NCBI RefSeq assembly: GCF_003952485.1
Contig: NZ_CP034447.1
Span: 992,001-1,056,000, forward strand
Source of the DNA: Mesorhizobium sp. M1E.F.Ca.ET.045.02.1.1
GTDB taxonomy: Bacteria; Pseudomonadota; Alphaproteobacteria; Rhizobiales; Rhizobiaceae
Reading direction: 5' to 3'
DNA length: 64,000 nucleotides
Positions 1 through 9,086 of the stretch are shown in pieces (the stretch's first letter is position 1; every line of letters starts with the position of its first letter). The translations under genes and the position numbers were made by a program. The notes under the pieces are model-generated. The model was not told the origin of the DNA. It worked only from the letters and a program-made list of their open reading frames with translations, and did not search any database.

Positions 1-478
1 CCGACGCGATCTTCTCGACATCGCAGGACCAGCCATTGCCGGACCGATCGAGCACGACCGCAACCGGGACGGCACCGGCGACCCCGGCGGCAGCAGCGAA
101 ATTCGGCCAGGCCGGCGACAGATAGATCACTTCGTCGCCGCTGCCGGCAATCGCGTCGATGGCAAGTTGGATGGCATGCATGCCGGAAGCGGTGACGATG
201 AACTCCTCCTCGGCGAAGTGCTTGCCGAAATGCCTGGCGTAATAGCGGGCGAGCGCCTGCCTGAGCTCGGGAATGCCCTTCTGCCAGGTGTAGAAGGTCT
301 CGCCATTGGCGAGACCGCGGGCGGCGGCATCGCTGATGAAGGATGGCGTCGGCAGGTCACCCTCGCCGGCCCAGAGCGGGATCAGGCCTTCGCGCAGGCG
401 GCCATGGTTGACGACGGCGACAATGCCGCTTTCGGGTGCGGCGCGGGCTTCGGCGCGCAGGGTCTGAATCAAGGTCAT
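1..478 (-). CDS. PLP-dependent class I/II aminotransferase, 3' part outside the window
   Basis: Reading the complementary strand from an ATG at 478 gives about 159 open codons that run off the left edge. The protein starts MTLIQTLRAEARAAPESG and contains the segments GEGDLPTPSFI, FYTWQKGIPELRQAL and IVTASGMHAIQLAI. This is the N-terminal arm and small-domain start of fold-type I aspartate-aminotransferase-like enzymes, which transfer amino groups between amino and keto acids using pyridoxal phosphate. The catalytic lysine lies further downstream and is not visible. It is followed upstream, on the same strand, by mscL, separated by a strong terminator, so the two are probably separate transcripts. 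The substrate cannot be told from the part present. Confidence 0.85.
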   Translation of the reverse strand, partial: MTLIQTLRAEARAAPESGIVAVVNHGRLREGLIPLWAGEGDLPTPSFISDAAARGLANGETFYTWQKGIPELRQALARYYARHFGKHFAEEEFIVTASGMHAIQLAIDAIAGSGDEVIYLSPAWPNFAAAAGVAGAVPVAVVLDRSGNGWSCDVEKIAS

Positions 479-528
479 GGGCAAATCCGTGGTCGTCTTT
501 TCCGCGCTCTTACCAGATCGCCGAACAG

Positions 529-558
529 AAAACCCCAGCCGCAAGCGGCCGGGGTTTT
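529..558 (-). terminator. Intrinsic terminator after mscL
   Basis: A nearly perfect hairpin has arms AAAACCCC-GCCGC and GCGGC-GGGGTTTT. It ends in four T on either strand, so it can work in both directions. It lies between the stop of mscL and the start of the aminotransferase gene, both on the minus strand. Confidence 0.8.
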
Positions 559-579
559 GGTCCAGAGTATCTGTAAGGG

Positions 580-1002
580 TTATTTCTTGGCGAGAAGGTC
601 ACGGATTTCGGTCAGAAGCTGGACATCGGCCGGCGGCGGTGCCGCCGCAGCGGCGGGCTTCTCACGCTCCAAGCGCTTGCGCAGATTGTTCACGGCCTTG
701 ACCATGAGGAAGATGATGAAGGCAAGGATCAGGAAGTTCAGCACAACGGTGATGAAGCTGCCATAGGCGAAAACGGCGCCTTCTTTCTTAGCGTCGGCCA
801 GCGCAGCCGAATGGACGTTCGAGGACAAACCAAAGAAATAATTGTTGAAGTCCAGACCGCCGAAAATCGCCCCGACGATCGGCATGATGATGTCGTTGAC
901 CAGCGAGTCGACGATCTTGCCGAAAGCAGCGCCTATGATGACGCCGACGGCCAAGTCCATCACATTGCCTTTGGAAATGAATTCCTGGAACTCTTTCAGC
1001 AT
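580..1002 (-). CDS. mscL: Large-conductance mechanosensitive channel MscL
   Basis: 140 residues, the usual MscL length. It forms the pentameric inner-membrane channel that opens under high membrane tension and releases solutes during osmotic downshock. The N-terminus [20 protein letters not shown] is the amphipathic helix leading into TM1 (about residues 15-45, with the glycine-rich gate [13 protein letters not shown]). TM2 is about residues 75-105 ([20 protein letters not shown]). The C-terminus is a charged helix ([14 protein letters not shown]). A strong ribosome-binding site AGGAGGG stands 4 bases before the ATG. The gene is divergent from the hybrid kinase at 1240 and is followed by an intrinsic terminator. 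The identification is secure. Confidence 0.97.
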   Translation of the reverse strand: MLKEFQEFISKGNVMDLAVGVIIGAAFGKIVDSLVNDIIMPIVGAIFGGLDFNNYFFGLSSNVHSAALADAKKEGAVFAYGSFITVVLNFLILAFIIFLMVKAVNNLRKRLEREKPAAAAAPPPADVQLLTEIRDLLAKK

Positions 1003-1239
1003 TCGACCCTCCTAGCCATGACCGGCCGCGCTGCCGCCCCGGCTCTCCGGCGCCGACCCAAGATCACAATAACAAAAACCCCCGGTTGCAAAACCGGAAA
1101 AAGGGCGAAATCCCGGTTTGTGTTTAAGCCGCGCCGTCAGGCACATATGCGGCGAAAGCCGCGATGGACTCGGGCTCCAAGCTGTGGTTGCGTCTAGCCG
1201 AACCGGTGTGGAGCATCGGTCAGGGAGGAAGTTCGAACC

Positions 1240-4200
1240 GTGCAAGGCTGGTTCGTCGTCATCATCGCGATCGCCTATGTGACGCTGCTTTTTGCCATCG
1301 CCAGCGTCGGCGATCGGCGCTCGGTGGCAGCCGGGCTCGGACGGGCGCGGCCCTTCATCTATGCGCTCAGCCTCGCCATCTACTGCACCTCCTGGACCTT
1401 TTTCGGCTCGGTCGGCCTCTCCTCCGAGCGTGGCCTCGAATTCCTCGGCATCTATACGGGACCGGTGCTGGTCTTCGTGTTCGGCTTCCCGCTGCTCAAC
1501 CGCATCGTACGGCTGGCGAAAAGCGAGAAGATCACCTCGATCGCCGACTTCCTCGGCGCCCGCTACGGCAAGAGCTTCATCGTCGCGGCGATCGCGACGC
1601 TGATCGCCACGATCGGCGCCGTGCCCTATATCGCGCTGCAGCTGAAGGCGATCTCAGGCTCGGTCAGCCTGATGATCGAACACTATACCGGATCGCCGCC
1701 TTCCTTCGATCCGTTCGTCAGCGACATCTCGCTGGTGGTCGCGATGCTGCTTGCGCTGTTTGCGGTGCTGTTCGGCACACGCCACGCCGACGCCACCGAG
1801 CACCAGGATGGGCTGGTGCTGGCGGTGGCGGTCGAAACCGTGGTCAAGCTCGCCGCTTTCCTCGCCATCGGCCTGATGGTGACCTTCCTCATCTTCGGCG
1901 GCCCCGGCGACATGCTGGCGACGCTCGCCGCAAATGCCGAGGTGCGCGAGGCCATGGGCTACAACACCTCTCTGGCCACCTGGCTGGTGCTGACAACCTT
2001 GAGCGGTTTTGCCATCCTGATGCTGCCGCGCCAGTTCTACGTCACCATCGTCGAGAACCGCAGCGAGGCGGAACTGCGCGCCGCGACCTGGGTGTTCCCG
2101 CTCTACCTCGTGGCGATCAACCTGTTCGTGCTGCCGATCGCCTTTGCCGGCCTGTCGCTGGTGGGCACCAAGACGAGCAGCGACCTCTACGTGCTGTCGC
2201 TGCCGCTGCTCAGCGGCCATGATGTGCTCGCCATGGCCGCTTTCATCGGCGGCCTGTCGGCGGCGACCGCAATGGTCATCGTCGAGAGCGTGGCGCTGTC
2301 GATCATGATCTCCAACGACCTCGTCATCCCGCTGTTCGTGCGCCGGCTGCTCAAGACCACCTCTTCGCAGAACGAGGACTGGTCGACGCTGATCCTCAAC
2401 GTGCGGCGGGCGTCGATCTTCATCATGCTGTTCATCGCTTTCCTCTATTACCGGGAGAGCACCAACAGCGCGCGGCTGTCCTCGATCGGACTGATGTCGT
2501 TTGCCGCGATCGCGCAATTCGCGCCGGCGCTGATCGGCGGGCTGATCTGGCGCCGCGCCAACGGCCGGGGCGCCGCGCTCGGCATGGTCGCCGGCATCGC
2601 GGTCTGGGGCTACACGCTGCTGCTCCCTTCGCTCGTCGGTCCCGGCTCCGATATCGTCGTCCATGGCCTGTTCGGCTTCGAGGCGCTCAGGCCGCAAGCG
2701 TTGTTCGGCACGGTCGGCGAGCCGCTGAACCACGGCGTGCTGTGGAGCCTGTCGATCAACACGCTGTTCTTCGTGCTGGGATCGCTGTCCCGGGCTTCCG
2801 TGCCGCTGGAGCGCATCCAGGCGGCGATCTTCGTGCCGCGCGAGGCAGGCCCGATGCCGAGCCTGCGCCGCTTCCGCACCGCCGTCACCGTCAACGACCT
2901 CAAGGACACGATTTCCCGCTATCTCGGCGTCGAGCGCACCGAGCGTTCCTTCCAGTCCTTCGAGAAGAACGCGAACGTCTCCCTGCATGGCAAGGAACAG
3001 GCCAGCATGGACGTCATCCGCTTCTCGGAGCAATTGCTGGCGAGCGCGGTCGGCTCGTCCTCGGCGCGGCTGATCATGTCGCTGCTCTTCCGCCGCAACG
3101 ATCGCGATTCCAAGGATGCCTTCCGGTTGCTCGACGACGCCACCGAGGCGCTGCAGCACAATCGCGACCTGCTGCAGATCGCGCTCGACCAGATGGAACA
3201 GGGGATCACGGTCTTCGACCGGGACTTCCGGCTGATCTGCTGGAACCGGCAATACCGGGCGTTGTTCGACCTGCCGGACGAGATGGGCCAGGTCGGCGTC
3301 TCGCTCGACCAGATTCTGCGCCATCTCGCCGAGCGCGGCGACATCCCCGCCGACCAGCGCGTGGCGATGCTCAACCGGCTGACCAGCTTCGTCAGCCCCT
3401 GGCAGATGGAGCTGAAGACCAGCGGCCGCATCCTGGAACTGCGCTCCAACCCGATGCCCGACGGCGGCATCGTCGCCACCTATGCCGACATTTCCGGCCG
3501 CGTCGAGCAGGACCTGGCGCTGAAGCGGGCGAACGAATCGCTGGAGCAGCGGGTCAGGAGCCGTACTGCGGAGCTCACCCGCGTCAACGAGGAACTGGCG
3601 CAGGCGCAGATGCTGGCCGAGGAAGCCAACCTCAGCAAGACGCGCTTCCTCGCCGCCGCCGGCCACGACATCCTGCAGCCGCTCAACGCCGCCCGGCTCT
3701 ATTGCTCGTCGCTGATCGAGAAGGCCGGCAAGGGGCCGGCCGGCAAGGCGGCGATCAACATCGAGTCCTCGCTGGAATCGGTCGAGACCATCCTCGGCGC
3801 CGTGCTCGACATCTCGCGGCTCGACGCCGGCGCGTTGAAGCCGGAGGACACCGCCTTCAGCCTCGGCGGGCTGCTCAGCCAGATCGGCAACGATTTTCGC
3901 CCGCTCGCCGCCGAAAAGAAGCTGGAACTCGAGATCATGCCGTCATCGCTCGGCGTCATGACGGACCGCAACTTGCTTCGGCGGCTGATCCAGAACCTCG
4001 TTTCCAACGCCATCAAATACACGCGCGAGGGCCGCATCCTCGTCGGTGTCAGAAGGCGCGGCGAGTTGGCCGAGATCCAGGTGATCGACACCGGCATCGG
4101 CATTGCCGGCGACAAGCTGAACACGGTCTTCCACGAATTCACGCGGCTGGACGAAGGTGCGCGCGAGGCGGAAGGGCTTGGCCTCGGCCTCTCCATCGTC

Positions 4201-4725
4201 GACCGTATCGCCCGGGTGCTGAGGCTCGAAATCCGCATCTACTCGAACCCCGGCAAGGGCACGCGCTTCTCCGTGATCCTGCCGGTGGCGGCGGTCGCGG
4301 CGCCACCGCGCGAGGTCGGGAAGCCGCCGGCACGCGCGGCCTCCACGCTTGCCGGGCTGAACGTGCTGTGCATCGACAACGACGCGCGCATCCTCGATGG
4401 CATGCGGCTGCTGCTCGAGGGTTGGGGCTGCAGCGTCGAGACGGCCTCCGGATCGGACGATCTGCTGCGGCCGGGCGCGCGAAGGCCCGATATCGTGCTT
4501 GCCGACTACCATCTCGACGGCGGCACCGGGCTCGACGCGATCGCCAAGCTGCGCGCCGCCTATGGCCAGGACCTGCCTTGTGTGCTGGTCACCGCCGACC
4601 GTTCCAGCGAGGTGCGCACTGCTGCGGGCCGGCTCGACGTTCCGGTGGTCAACAAGCCGCTGAAGCCGGCCGTGCTGCGCTCGATGATGGCAAGGGTCAG
4701 GGCGCTGGCGCCGGCGGCGGAGTGA
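1240..4725 (+). CDS. Hybrid sensor histidine kinase with N-terminal sodium/solute symporter domain (CrbS/MxtR/NahK-like)
   Basis: 1161 residues. About residues 1-470 form a multi-pass membrane domain of the sodium/solute symporter family. A PAS fold follows at about 640-760, a coiled linker, a HisKA domain with the phospho-acceptor in AAGHDILQPL near residue 809, a HATPase domain with DTGIGI and GLGLGLSIV, and a C-terminal receiver whose phospho-acceptor aspartate is in VLADYHLDGG near 1089. The start is a GTG preceded by AGGGAGGA. Known relatives (CrbS of Vibrio and Pseudomonas, MxtR, NahK) respond to carbon status and, with a LuxR-type regulator, control acetyl-CoA synthetase. A response regulator of that type lies at 7548-8228. 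Whether the symporter domain transports or only senses cannot be told from sequence. Confidence 0.92.
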   Translation: MQGWFVVIIAIAYVTLLFAIASVGDRRSVAAGLGRARPFIYALSLAIYCTSWTFFGSVGLSSERGLEFLGIYTGPVLVFVFGFPLLNRIVRLAKSEKITSIADFLGARYGKSFIVAAIATLIATIGAVPYIALQLKAISGSVSLMIEHYTGSPPSFDPFVSDISLVVAMLLALFAVLFGTRHADATEHQDGLVLAVAVETVVKLAAFLAIGLMVTFLIFGGPGDMLATLAANAEVREAMGYNTSLATWLVLTTLSGFAILMLPRQFYVTIVENRSEAELRAATWVFPLYLVAINLFVLPIAFAGLSLVGTKTSSDLYVLSLPLLSGHDVLAMAAFIGGLSAATAMVIVESVALSIMISNDLVIPLFVRRLLKTTSSQNEDWSTLILNVRRASIFIMLFIAFLYYRESTNSARLSSIGLMSFAAIAQFAPALIGGLIWRRANGRGAALGMVAGIAVWGYTLLLPSLVGPGSDIVVHGLFGFEALRPQALFGTVGEPLNHGVLWSLSINTLFFVLGSLSRASVPLERIQAAIFVPREAGPMPSLRRFRTAVTVNDLKDTISRYLGVERTERSFQSFEKNANVSLHGKEQASMDVIRFSEQLLASAVGSSSARLIMSLLFRRNDRDSKDAFRLLDDATEALQHNRDLLQIALDQMEQGITVFDRDFRLICWNRQYRALFDLPDEMGQVGVSLDQILRHLAERGDIPADQRVAMLNRLTSFVSPWQMELKTSGRILELRSNPMPDGGIVATYADISGRVEQDLALKRANESLEQRVRSRTAELTRVNEELAQAQMLAEEANLSKTRFLAAAGHDILQPLNAARLYCSSLIEKAGKGPAGKAAINIESSLESVETILGAVLDISRLDAGALKPEDTAFSLGGLLSQIGNDFRPLAAEKKLELEIMPSSLGVMTDRNLLRRLIQNLVSNAIKYTREGRILVGVRRRGELAEIQVIDTGIGIAGDKLNTVFHEFTRLDEGAREAEGLGLGLSIVDRIARVLRLEIRIYSNPGKGTRFSVILPVAAVAAPPREVGKPPARAASTLAGLNVLCIDNDARILDGMRLLLEGWGCSVETASGSDDLLRPGARRPDIVLADYHLDGGTGLDAIAKLRAAYGQDLPCVLVTADRSSEVRTAAGRLDVPVVNKPLKPAVLRSMMARVRALAPAAE

Positions 4726-4737
4726 TCCTCTTCCTGC

Positions 4738-5373
4738 CTATCCTTGGTGCCCCAGACTCCTGAGATAGGCACAGAACATGTCGGCAAGGGCGTCGGAATA
4801 ATCTTCGATCTCAGCCTCTGTTCGCGGGTTTTCCGAAAAGTCGGCCCCCATGGCGCTGAGAGTTTTTATGATCAGTTGGCCGGCCATGGCGCGGGCATCA
4901 TCCGCGGCTTCGGGCAGCGTCTCTCGCATGAAGGCCTCAACCGTGCCGTTCGCCGTGGCCCTTGCCTCCTGCGCCTCGGGCGCGTCGCGATAGAGGGGTG
5001 CTGCATCGTCCAGCGCACCACGAACCGCCGCCTCGTCGCATTCGGAGCGGATGAAGGCATGCACCAGCGTGCGTATCCGTTCCAGCGGCGGGATTTCGAC
5101 ATCCTCGAGGATGTCACACAAAAGATCGGTCGTCTGCCGCCATTCGTCGCTCTGCAGCCGGAAGAGAAGCGCCGCCTTGTTGGGGAAATATTGATAGAGC
5201 GAGCCGACGCTGACGCCGGCCTTCTCGGCCACGCGCGTGGTGGTGAAACGCTGCGCGCCTTCGCTCGCCAAAACCTGAGCAGCTGCCTGCAGAATCGCCG
5301 CGACGAGCTCCGTCGCGCGGGCCTGTTTGGGCTGTTTTCGGGTGGAAATTGAAGGGCTTGGGCGTTGGATCAT
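4738..5373 (-). CDS. TetR family transcriptional regulator
   Basis: 211 residues from the ATG at 5373; the frame is open further upstream, but that extension is low complexity and overlaps the divergent gene. The N-terminal helix-turn-helix reads ATELVAAILQAAAQVL, then TTRVAEKAGVSVGSLYQYFPNKAALL, the classic TetR DNA-binding signature. The C-terminal ligand-binding part is helical and diverged. The gene is divergent from the methyltransferase at 5468, with 94 bases between the starts, so it probably represses that gene and itself, and perhaps the MFS exporter downstream. The ligand is unknown. It is convergent with the hybrid kinase gene, whose stop is 12 bases away. Confidence 0.9.
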   Translation of the reverse strand: MIQRPSPSISTRKQPKQARATELVAAILQAAAQVLASEGAQRFTTTRVAEKAGVSVGSLYQYFPNKAALLFRLQSDEWRQTTDLLCDILEDVEIPPLERIRTLVHAFIRSECDEAAVRGALDDAAPLYRDAPEAQEARATANGTVEAFMRETLPEAADDARAMAGQLIIKTLSAMGADFSENPRTEAEIEDYSDALADMFCAYLRSLGHQG

Positions 5374-5467
5374 GGCCGCGCTCGGGAATGCGAATTGGAA
5401 ACCTGAAGGATTATTCGTATTTTTTCGGACGACACAAGAAAGCATTTGTTCCCGACTGGAGACAGCC

Positions 5468-6124
5468 ATGACGACCCTTACCGGAACCCCGCTCGCGCCG
5501 CTGCTCGCCCGCCTGTTCAACGAAGCCGCCGCGGCGACCAGCCCCGCGATAGTCCAGTACTCGCGGGAGGAACGGGCGCGCCTCCTCGGCAGCAAGACCG
5601 AATATCTCAATTTCTACGGCAGCCTGAAGGACCTCTGGCTCGCGGTTTCGCCGGAGACCGGCACGCTGCTTTACATGCTGGCGCGCAGCACCGGCGCGCG
5701 CATCATCGTCGAGTTCGGCACCTCGTTCGGCATCTCGACGCTCTACCTTGCCGCGGCGCTCAGGGACAATGGCGGCGGCCGCCTTATCACGACGGAGTTC
5801 GAGCCCTCCAAGGTGGTACGCGCCAAGGCCAATCTCGCCGACGGCGGCCTTCTCGATCTTGTCGAGATCCGCGAAGGCGACGCGCTGGAGACGCTGGCCA
5901 GGGACCTGCCGGACCGGATAGACCTCCTGCTGCTTGACGGCGCCAAGGCGCTCTATCCGGAGATCCTTAGCCTGGTCGAGAGCCGACTGAGGCCAGGCGC
6001 GCTGGTCATCGCCGACAACGCCGACTTCTCTCCCGAATATCTGGAGCGGGTGCGCTCGCCGACAGGCGACTACTTGTCGACGTCGTTCGGCGACGACGTG
6101 GAACTGTCGATGCGGCTCGGCTGA
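5468..6124 (+). CDS. SAM-dependent O-methyltransferase-like protein
   Basis: 218 residues from the ATG at 5468. The Rossmann methyltransferase core shows motif I as IIVEFGTSFGISTLYLA, the acidic loop LITTEFEP, and DRIDLLLLDGAKALYPEIL as the motif-IV region of catechol/caffeoyl-CoA-type O-methyltransferases. The C-terminal GALVIADNADF segment fits the same group. A later in-frame ATG was chosen because the upstream extension has no conservation signal and overlaps the TetR promoter. Being divergent from a TetR regulator and followed by an MFS exporter, it probably modifies a small toxic or signalling compound; the substrate is not identifiable. Confidence 0.82.
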   Translation: MTTLTGTPLAPLLARLFNEAAAATSPAIVQYSREERARLLGSKTEYLNFYGSLKDLWLAVSPETGTLLYMLARSTGARIIVEFGTSFGISTLYLAAALRDNGGGRLITTEFEPSKVVRAKANLADGGLLDLVEIREGDALETLARDLPDRIDLLLLDGAKALYPEILSLVESRLRPGALVIADNADFSPEYLERVRSPTGDYLSTSFGDDVELSMRLG

Positions 6125-6239
6125 CCAAAACCCGGCACAAGCAGACCAACTACTCACGCTGCTCGTTGAGCGGCCGTAGGCGTTCACGTCAGCCAACGCG
6201 CCATCCCGGCCTTCGGGCCTTTGACGCGTAGGTGACATC

Positions 6240-7532
6240 ATGACCACATTTTCGTCCTCCTGGCGCGGGCTGCCGCGCCCGGCGCTGCTCGGCCTGTTCC
6301 TCTTCTTCTGCGCCGGTTTCGCCGACGGCGCGCTGGTGCCGTTCTTTCCGCTCTGGGCCAGCAGAGAGGCCGGCATTCCAGTCGGCGCGATCGGCCTGCT
6401 GTTCGGTTGCTATGCGGGCGGAGAGCTGATTGCGGCGCCGCTCATCGGCGGGATTGCCGATCGGGTCGGCCGCCGTCCGGTGCTGATTCTCTCATCGCTC
6501 GGCGTCGGATGCGGCTTCATCGCCCTATTTTTCGTCCATGGTGTTGTCGCCACTGCCGTTGTGCTCATCCTGACCGGCATATGCGAGTCGGTGCTCCATC
6601 CGACGATTCTCACCGCGATCGCCGATGTGACCGAGCCTTCCGCGCACCCGCGCTGGTTCAGCATGGCGCGTGTGAGCTCGAGCGCCGGGCAGATCCTCGG
6701 ACCGGCCTGCGGCGCCCTGCTCGCGCTCATATCGCTCAGCACCGTGTTCCTCGCCGGTGGCGGCATGCTCATCCTGGGCGGCACCGTGATGCTGATAGCG
6801 CTCGCGGAGACGATCGGCAGCGGAGCTCACGCAGCCGGCGATCAGGACGACGAGGAAGAAGAAGAGGGCCTGTCGGCGCTGCTGCCGGCCTTCCGCGACG
6901 GCCGCCTGGCGAAGCTGCTCCTCTGGGTCGTGCTGTTCGAGATTTCCGGCAACTGGATCGAGGCCGTGATCCCGCTCTATGCGCAGGATGCCGACACGCT
7001 CAGCCCGTCCGGCGTCGGCACGCTGTTTGCCTATGCGGCGGCACTGACGGTCGGCCTGCAGATGCTGGTGAGCGGCTTTGCCGAGGCGCGATCCGCGCTC
7101 TGGCTGACGGTGGGCGCGGGCCTCTCGACCATTGCCGCCTTTGTCCTGCTCGCGGCGTCGCCGGCGATGCTGTCGCTGATTGCCGCGGTGAGCCTCTGCT
7201 CGGTGGCGCAGATGCTGGTCGGGCCGCTCGTGCCGACTGCCGTCAATGCACTCGCACCCGCAGCACGGCGCGCCTCCTACATGGCGGCTTCGTCGGTGGC
7301 GGTCGACCTCAAGGACTCGCTCGGACCTTCGATCGGCACCGCGCTCTATGCGCTCGCGCCGCGGCTGCCCTGGATCGCCGGCATCCCGCTGGTGGCGATC
7401 GCGTCGCTCGGCCTCGGCGTCGCGATCGGAAGAGCGCGCAACTTTTCGGGTGCAGGTTTCGATGCGGAATCCGGCGGACCCGAGAGATCAACGACCTGGT
7501 CAACAAGCCCGGCAACGGAGGAGCAATCCTGA
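6240..7532 (+). CDS. MFS transporter, probable exporter
   Basis: 430 residues with about 12 predicted membrane segments. The major-facilitator signature is in the loop between TM2 and TM3 (GGIADRVGRRPVLI). A hydrophilic, acidic central loop (DQDDEEEEEG, about residue 200) separates the two six-helix halves. The gene lies 115 bases after the methyltransferase on the same strand and may share its transcript, suggesting export of a compound controlled by the TetR regulator. The short gap contains a GGCCTTCGGGCC hairpin. The gene ends 15 bases before the stop of the convergent response regulator gene. The substrate is unknown; drug-resistance-type export is an inference from family and context. 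Confidence 0.85.
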   Translation: MTTFSSSWRGLPRPALLGLFLFFCAGFADGALVPFFPLWASREAGIPVGAIGLLFGCYAGGELIAAPLIGGIADRVGRRPVLILSSLGVGCGFIALFFVHGVVATAVVLILTGICESVLHPTILTAIADVTEPSAHPRWFSMARVSSSAGQILGPACGALLALISLSTVFLAGGGMLILGGTVMLIALAETIGSGAHAAGDQDDEEEEEGLSALLPAFRDGRLAKLLLWVVLFEISGNWIEAVIPLYAQDADTLSPSGVGTLFAYAAALTVGLQMLVSGFAEARSALWLTVGAGLSTIAAFVLLAASPAMLSLIAAVSLCSVAQMLVGPLVPTAVNALAPAARRASYMAASSVAVDLKDSLGPSIGTALYALAPRLPWIAGIPLVAIASLGLGVAIGRARNFSGAGFDAESGGPERSTTWSTSPATEEQS

Positions 7533-7547
7533 TGCCGAAGTCCGGCC

Positions 7548-8228
7548 TCAGCCCACCGGCTGCAGCGGGTCGCCGCCGATCTTGGAGAGTTGGATGACCG
7601 CCTGGGTGCGGCTGTCGACGCCGAGCTTCTGCAGGATGGCGGAGACATGCGCCTTGATGGTGGCTTCGGAGACGCCGAGTTCATAGGCGATCTGCTTGTT
7701 GAGCAGGCCTTCCGCCAGCATGCCGAGCACCCGCGTCTGCTGCGGCGTCAGCGCCTGCAGCCGCTTGATCAGGTCGGAGATTTCCGGATCGCGCTCGACA
7801 CCGAGCTCGACCCCGGCGGGCGCGGCGATGTCGCCGGCAAGCACAGCCTGCACCGCGTTGCGTATCTCCTCCATACTGGCCGATTTGGAGATGAAGCCGG
7901 AAGCGCCCAGATCGAGCGCGCGGCGGATTGTGACGGGATCGTCGTGCGCCGACACCACCACCAGCGGCACCGACTGATGGATGCCGCGCAGCGAGATGAG
8001 ACCCGACAAGCCGCTGGCGCCCGGCATCGACAGGTCGAGCAGCACCATGTCGATGTCTTCATTGGCAAGGACGAGCGCCTTGGCGCTTTCGAAATCGCCG
8101 GCCTCATGGATGGCGGCGACGTCGCCAAGGCCGGCAAGCGCCTCCTTCAGCGCGCCGCGAAACAGCGGATGATCGTCGGCAATGACGAAAGTGTAGCCCG
8201 ACGGCAAATATTCCTCCCCGGATCCCAT
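7548..8228 (-). CDS. LuxR-family response regulator (CrbR/ErdR-like)
   Basis: 226 residues. The N-terminal receiver has the acidic pair in IADDHPLFRGAL, the phospho-acceptor in VLLDLSMPG (near residue 66), the switch residue in VVVSAHDD and the lysine in FISKSAS. The C-terminal LuxR/FixJ helix-turn-helix reads LTPQQTRVLGMLAEGLLNKQIA, then LGVSEATIKAHVSAILQKLGV. It is a typical DNA-binding output regulator. No kinase gene is adjacent, but the CrbS-like kinase at 1240-4725 is the natural partner by family. In CrbSR systems the target is acetyl-CoA synthetase, which is not in this window. Repeats occupy the region upstream of its start. Confidence 0.92.
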   Translation of the reverse strand: MGSGEEYLPSGYTFVIADDHPLFRGALKEALAGLGDVAAIHEAGDFESAKALVLANEDIDMVLLDLSMPGASGLSGLISLRGIHQSVPLVVVSAHDDPVTIRRALDLGASGFISKSASMEEIRNAVQAVLAGDIAAPAGVELGVERDPEISDLIKRLQALTPQQTRVLGMLAEGLLNKQIAYELGVSEATIKAHVSAILQKLGVDSRTQAVIQLSKIGGDPLQPVG

Positions 8229-8534
8229 CGCTGATTATAATGCTTTTTGCGGGATCGGAACGATTATGCGGCGGCGCGGCGCATTTTCAAGCGGCAAAGG
8301 CCGCGCGGAGATTTTTCCCCAGAGCGGTCTTTTTCACGGAAACACAGAACCGCTCTGATTTTTGCGCAATTCCGGGCGGAAAACCGCTACGCACTTTCCT
8401 GGAATTGCTCTCTTTGTCGTCGCAATTCCGGACGGAAAACCACTACGCACTTTTCCTGGAATTGCTCTCTTTGTCTTGTCGCAATTCCGGACGGAAAACC
8501 GCTACCCACTTTTCCTGGAATTGCTCAGGGCATT
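8229..8534. repeat. Intergenic stretch with three copies of a 41-42 bp palindromic element
   Basis: Copies lie at 8367-8407, 8423-8464 and 8482-8523. Each begins CAATTCCGG, passes through CGGAAAACC and CACTTTTCC, and ends GGAATTG, so the ends form an inverted repeat. The spacers between copies share CTCTCTTTGTC. A fourth, inverted relative is at 14945-14980. The remaining part (8229-8366) shows no gene and presumably carries the response regulator promoter. Confidence 0.85.
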
Positions 8535-8972
8535 TCAGGTCTTTTGCGGAGCGGGTTTGGCGCCACCGTCGCCGTTCTCCTTGTCCATGTCCTTGACGAT
8601 GTCCATGAAGCTGCGGAAGAAGCGCTCCATGTAGCTCATCGTCTTGTTGAAATCCTCCTCGCTGGGCAGCTTGGATTCAAGCTGGGCGGAGAGCGAATTC
8701 TCGAGCTTGGCGACGCGCTCGTCGAGCGCCTTCACCGAACCTTGCAGCCGGTCGATCTCGTCCTGGAAGGCGGCGCGCTCGTCGGCCGCCATCTTGCAGA
8801 CGAGCTGGCCGGAGCGCTCCTCGCAGATCGACATGGCGCCGGTCTGGGTGTCCATGCGGACATAGCCGTTGGCCGACTTTTCCAGCCGGTAACGGTCGGT
8901 CTCCTCGGAATAGGCCGACGCCGCAACCAGCGAGCAAAGCGCCGCCGAAATCACGATATGCTGCAGACGCAT
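8535..8972 (-). CDS. Secreted coiled-coil protein of unknown function
   Basis: 145 residues from the ATG at 8972, which has GGAGGA seven bases upstream. The first 22 residues (MRLQHIVISAALCSLVAASAYS) are a signal peptide. The mature part holds MDTQTGAMSICEERSGQLVCKMAADER, with two cysteines about ten apart that may form a disulfide. A heptad-like coiled coil follows at about residues 68-100 (LQGSVKALDERVAKLENSL), then a lysine/aspartate-rich tail. Proteins of this layout are common and unnamed in rhizobia. It is probably periplasmic. Its function is not recognised. The gene ends next to the triple repeat. Confidence 0.8.
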   Translation of the reverse strand: MRLQHIVISAALCSLVAASAYSEETDRYRLEKSANGYVRMDTQTGAMSICEERSGQLVCKMAADERAAFQDEIDRLQGSVKALDERVAKLENSLSAQLESKLPSEEDFNKTMSYMERFFRSFMDIVKDMDKENGDGGAKPAPQKT

Positions 8973-9086
8973 GTTGTTTATCCTCCATGAGCCGTTGAGC
9001 CAAGAATATGACAGGTTTGCGCCTGAAATGGGGAAGAGTTCGGAAGTACCCTTTCCCCCATGGTTCGTTCGGACTATAGCGCGACA

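Noticed and set aside
1654..3666. 670-codon open frame on the minus strand
   Set aside because: It lies wholly inside the hybrid kinase gene and has no domain signature.
8367..8523. Possible CRISPR with three repeats
   Set aside because: Units are palindromic along their length, spacers are nearly identical and short, and no cas genes are nearby.
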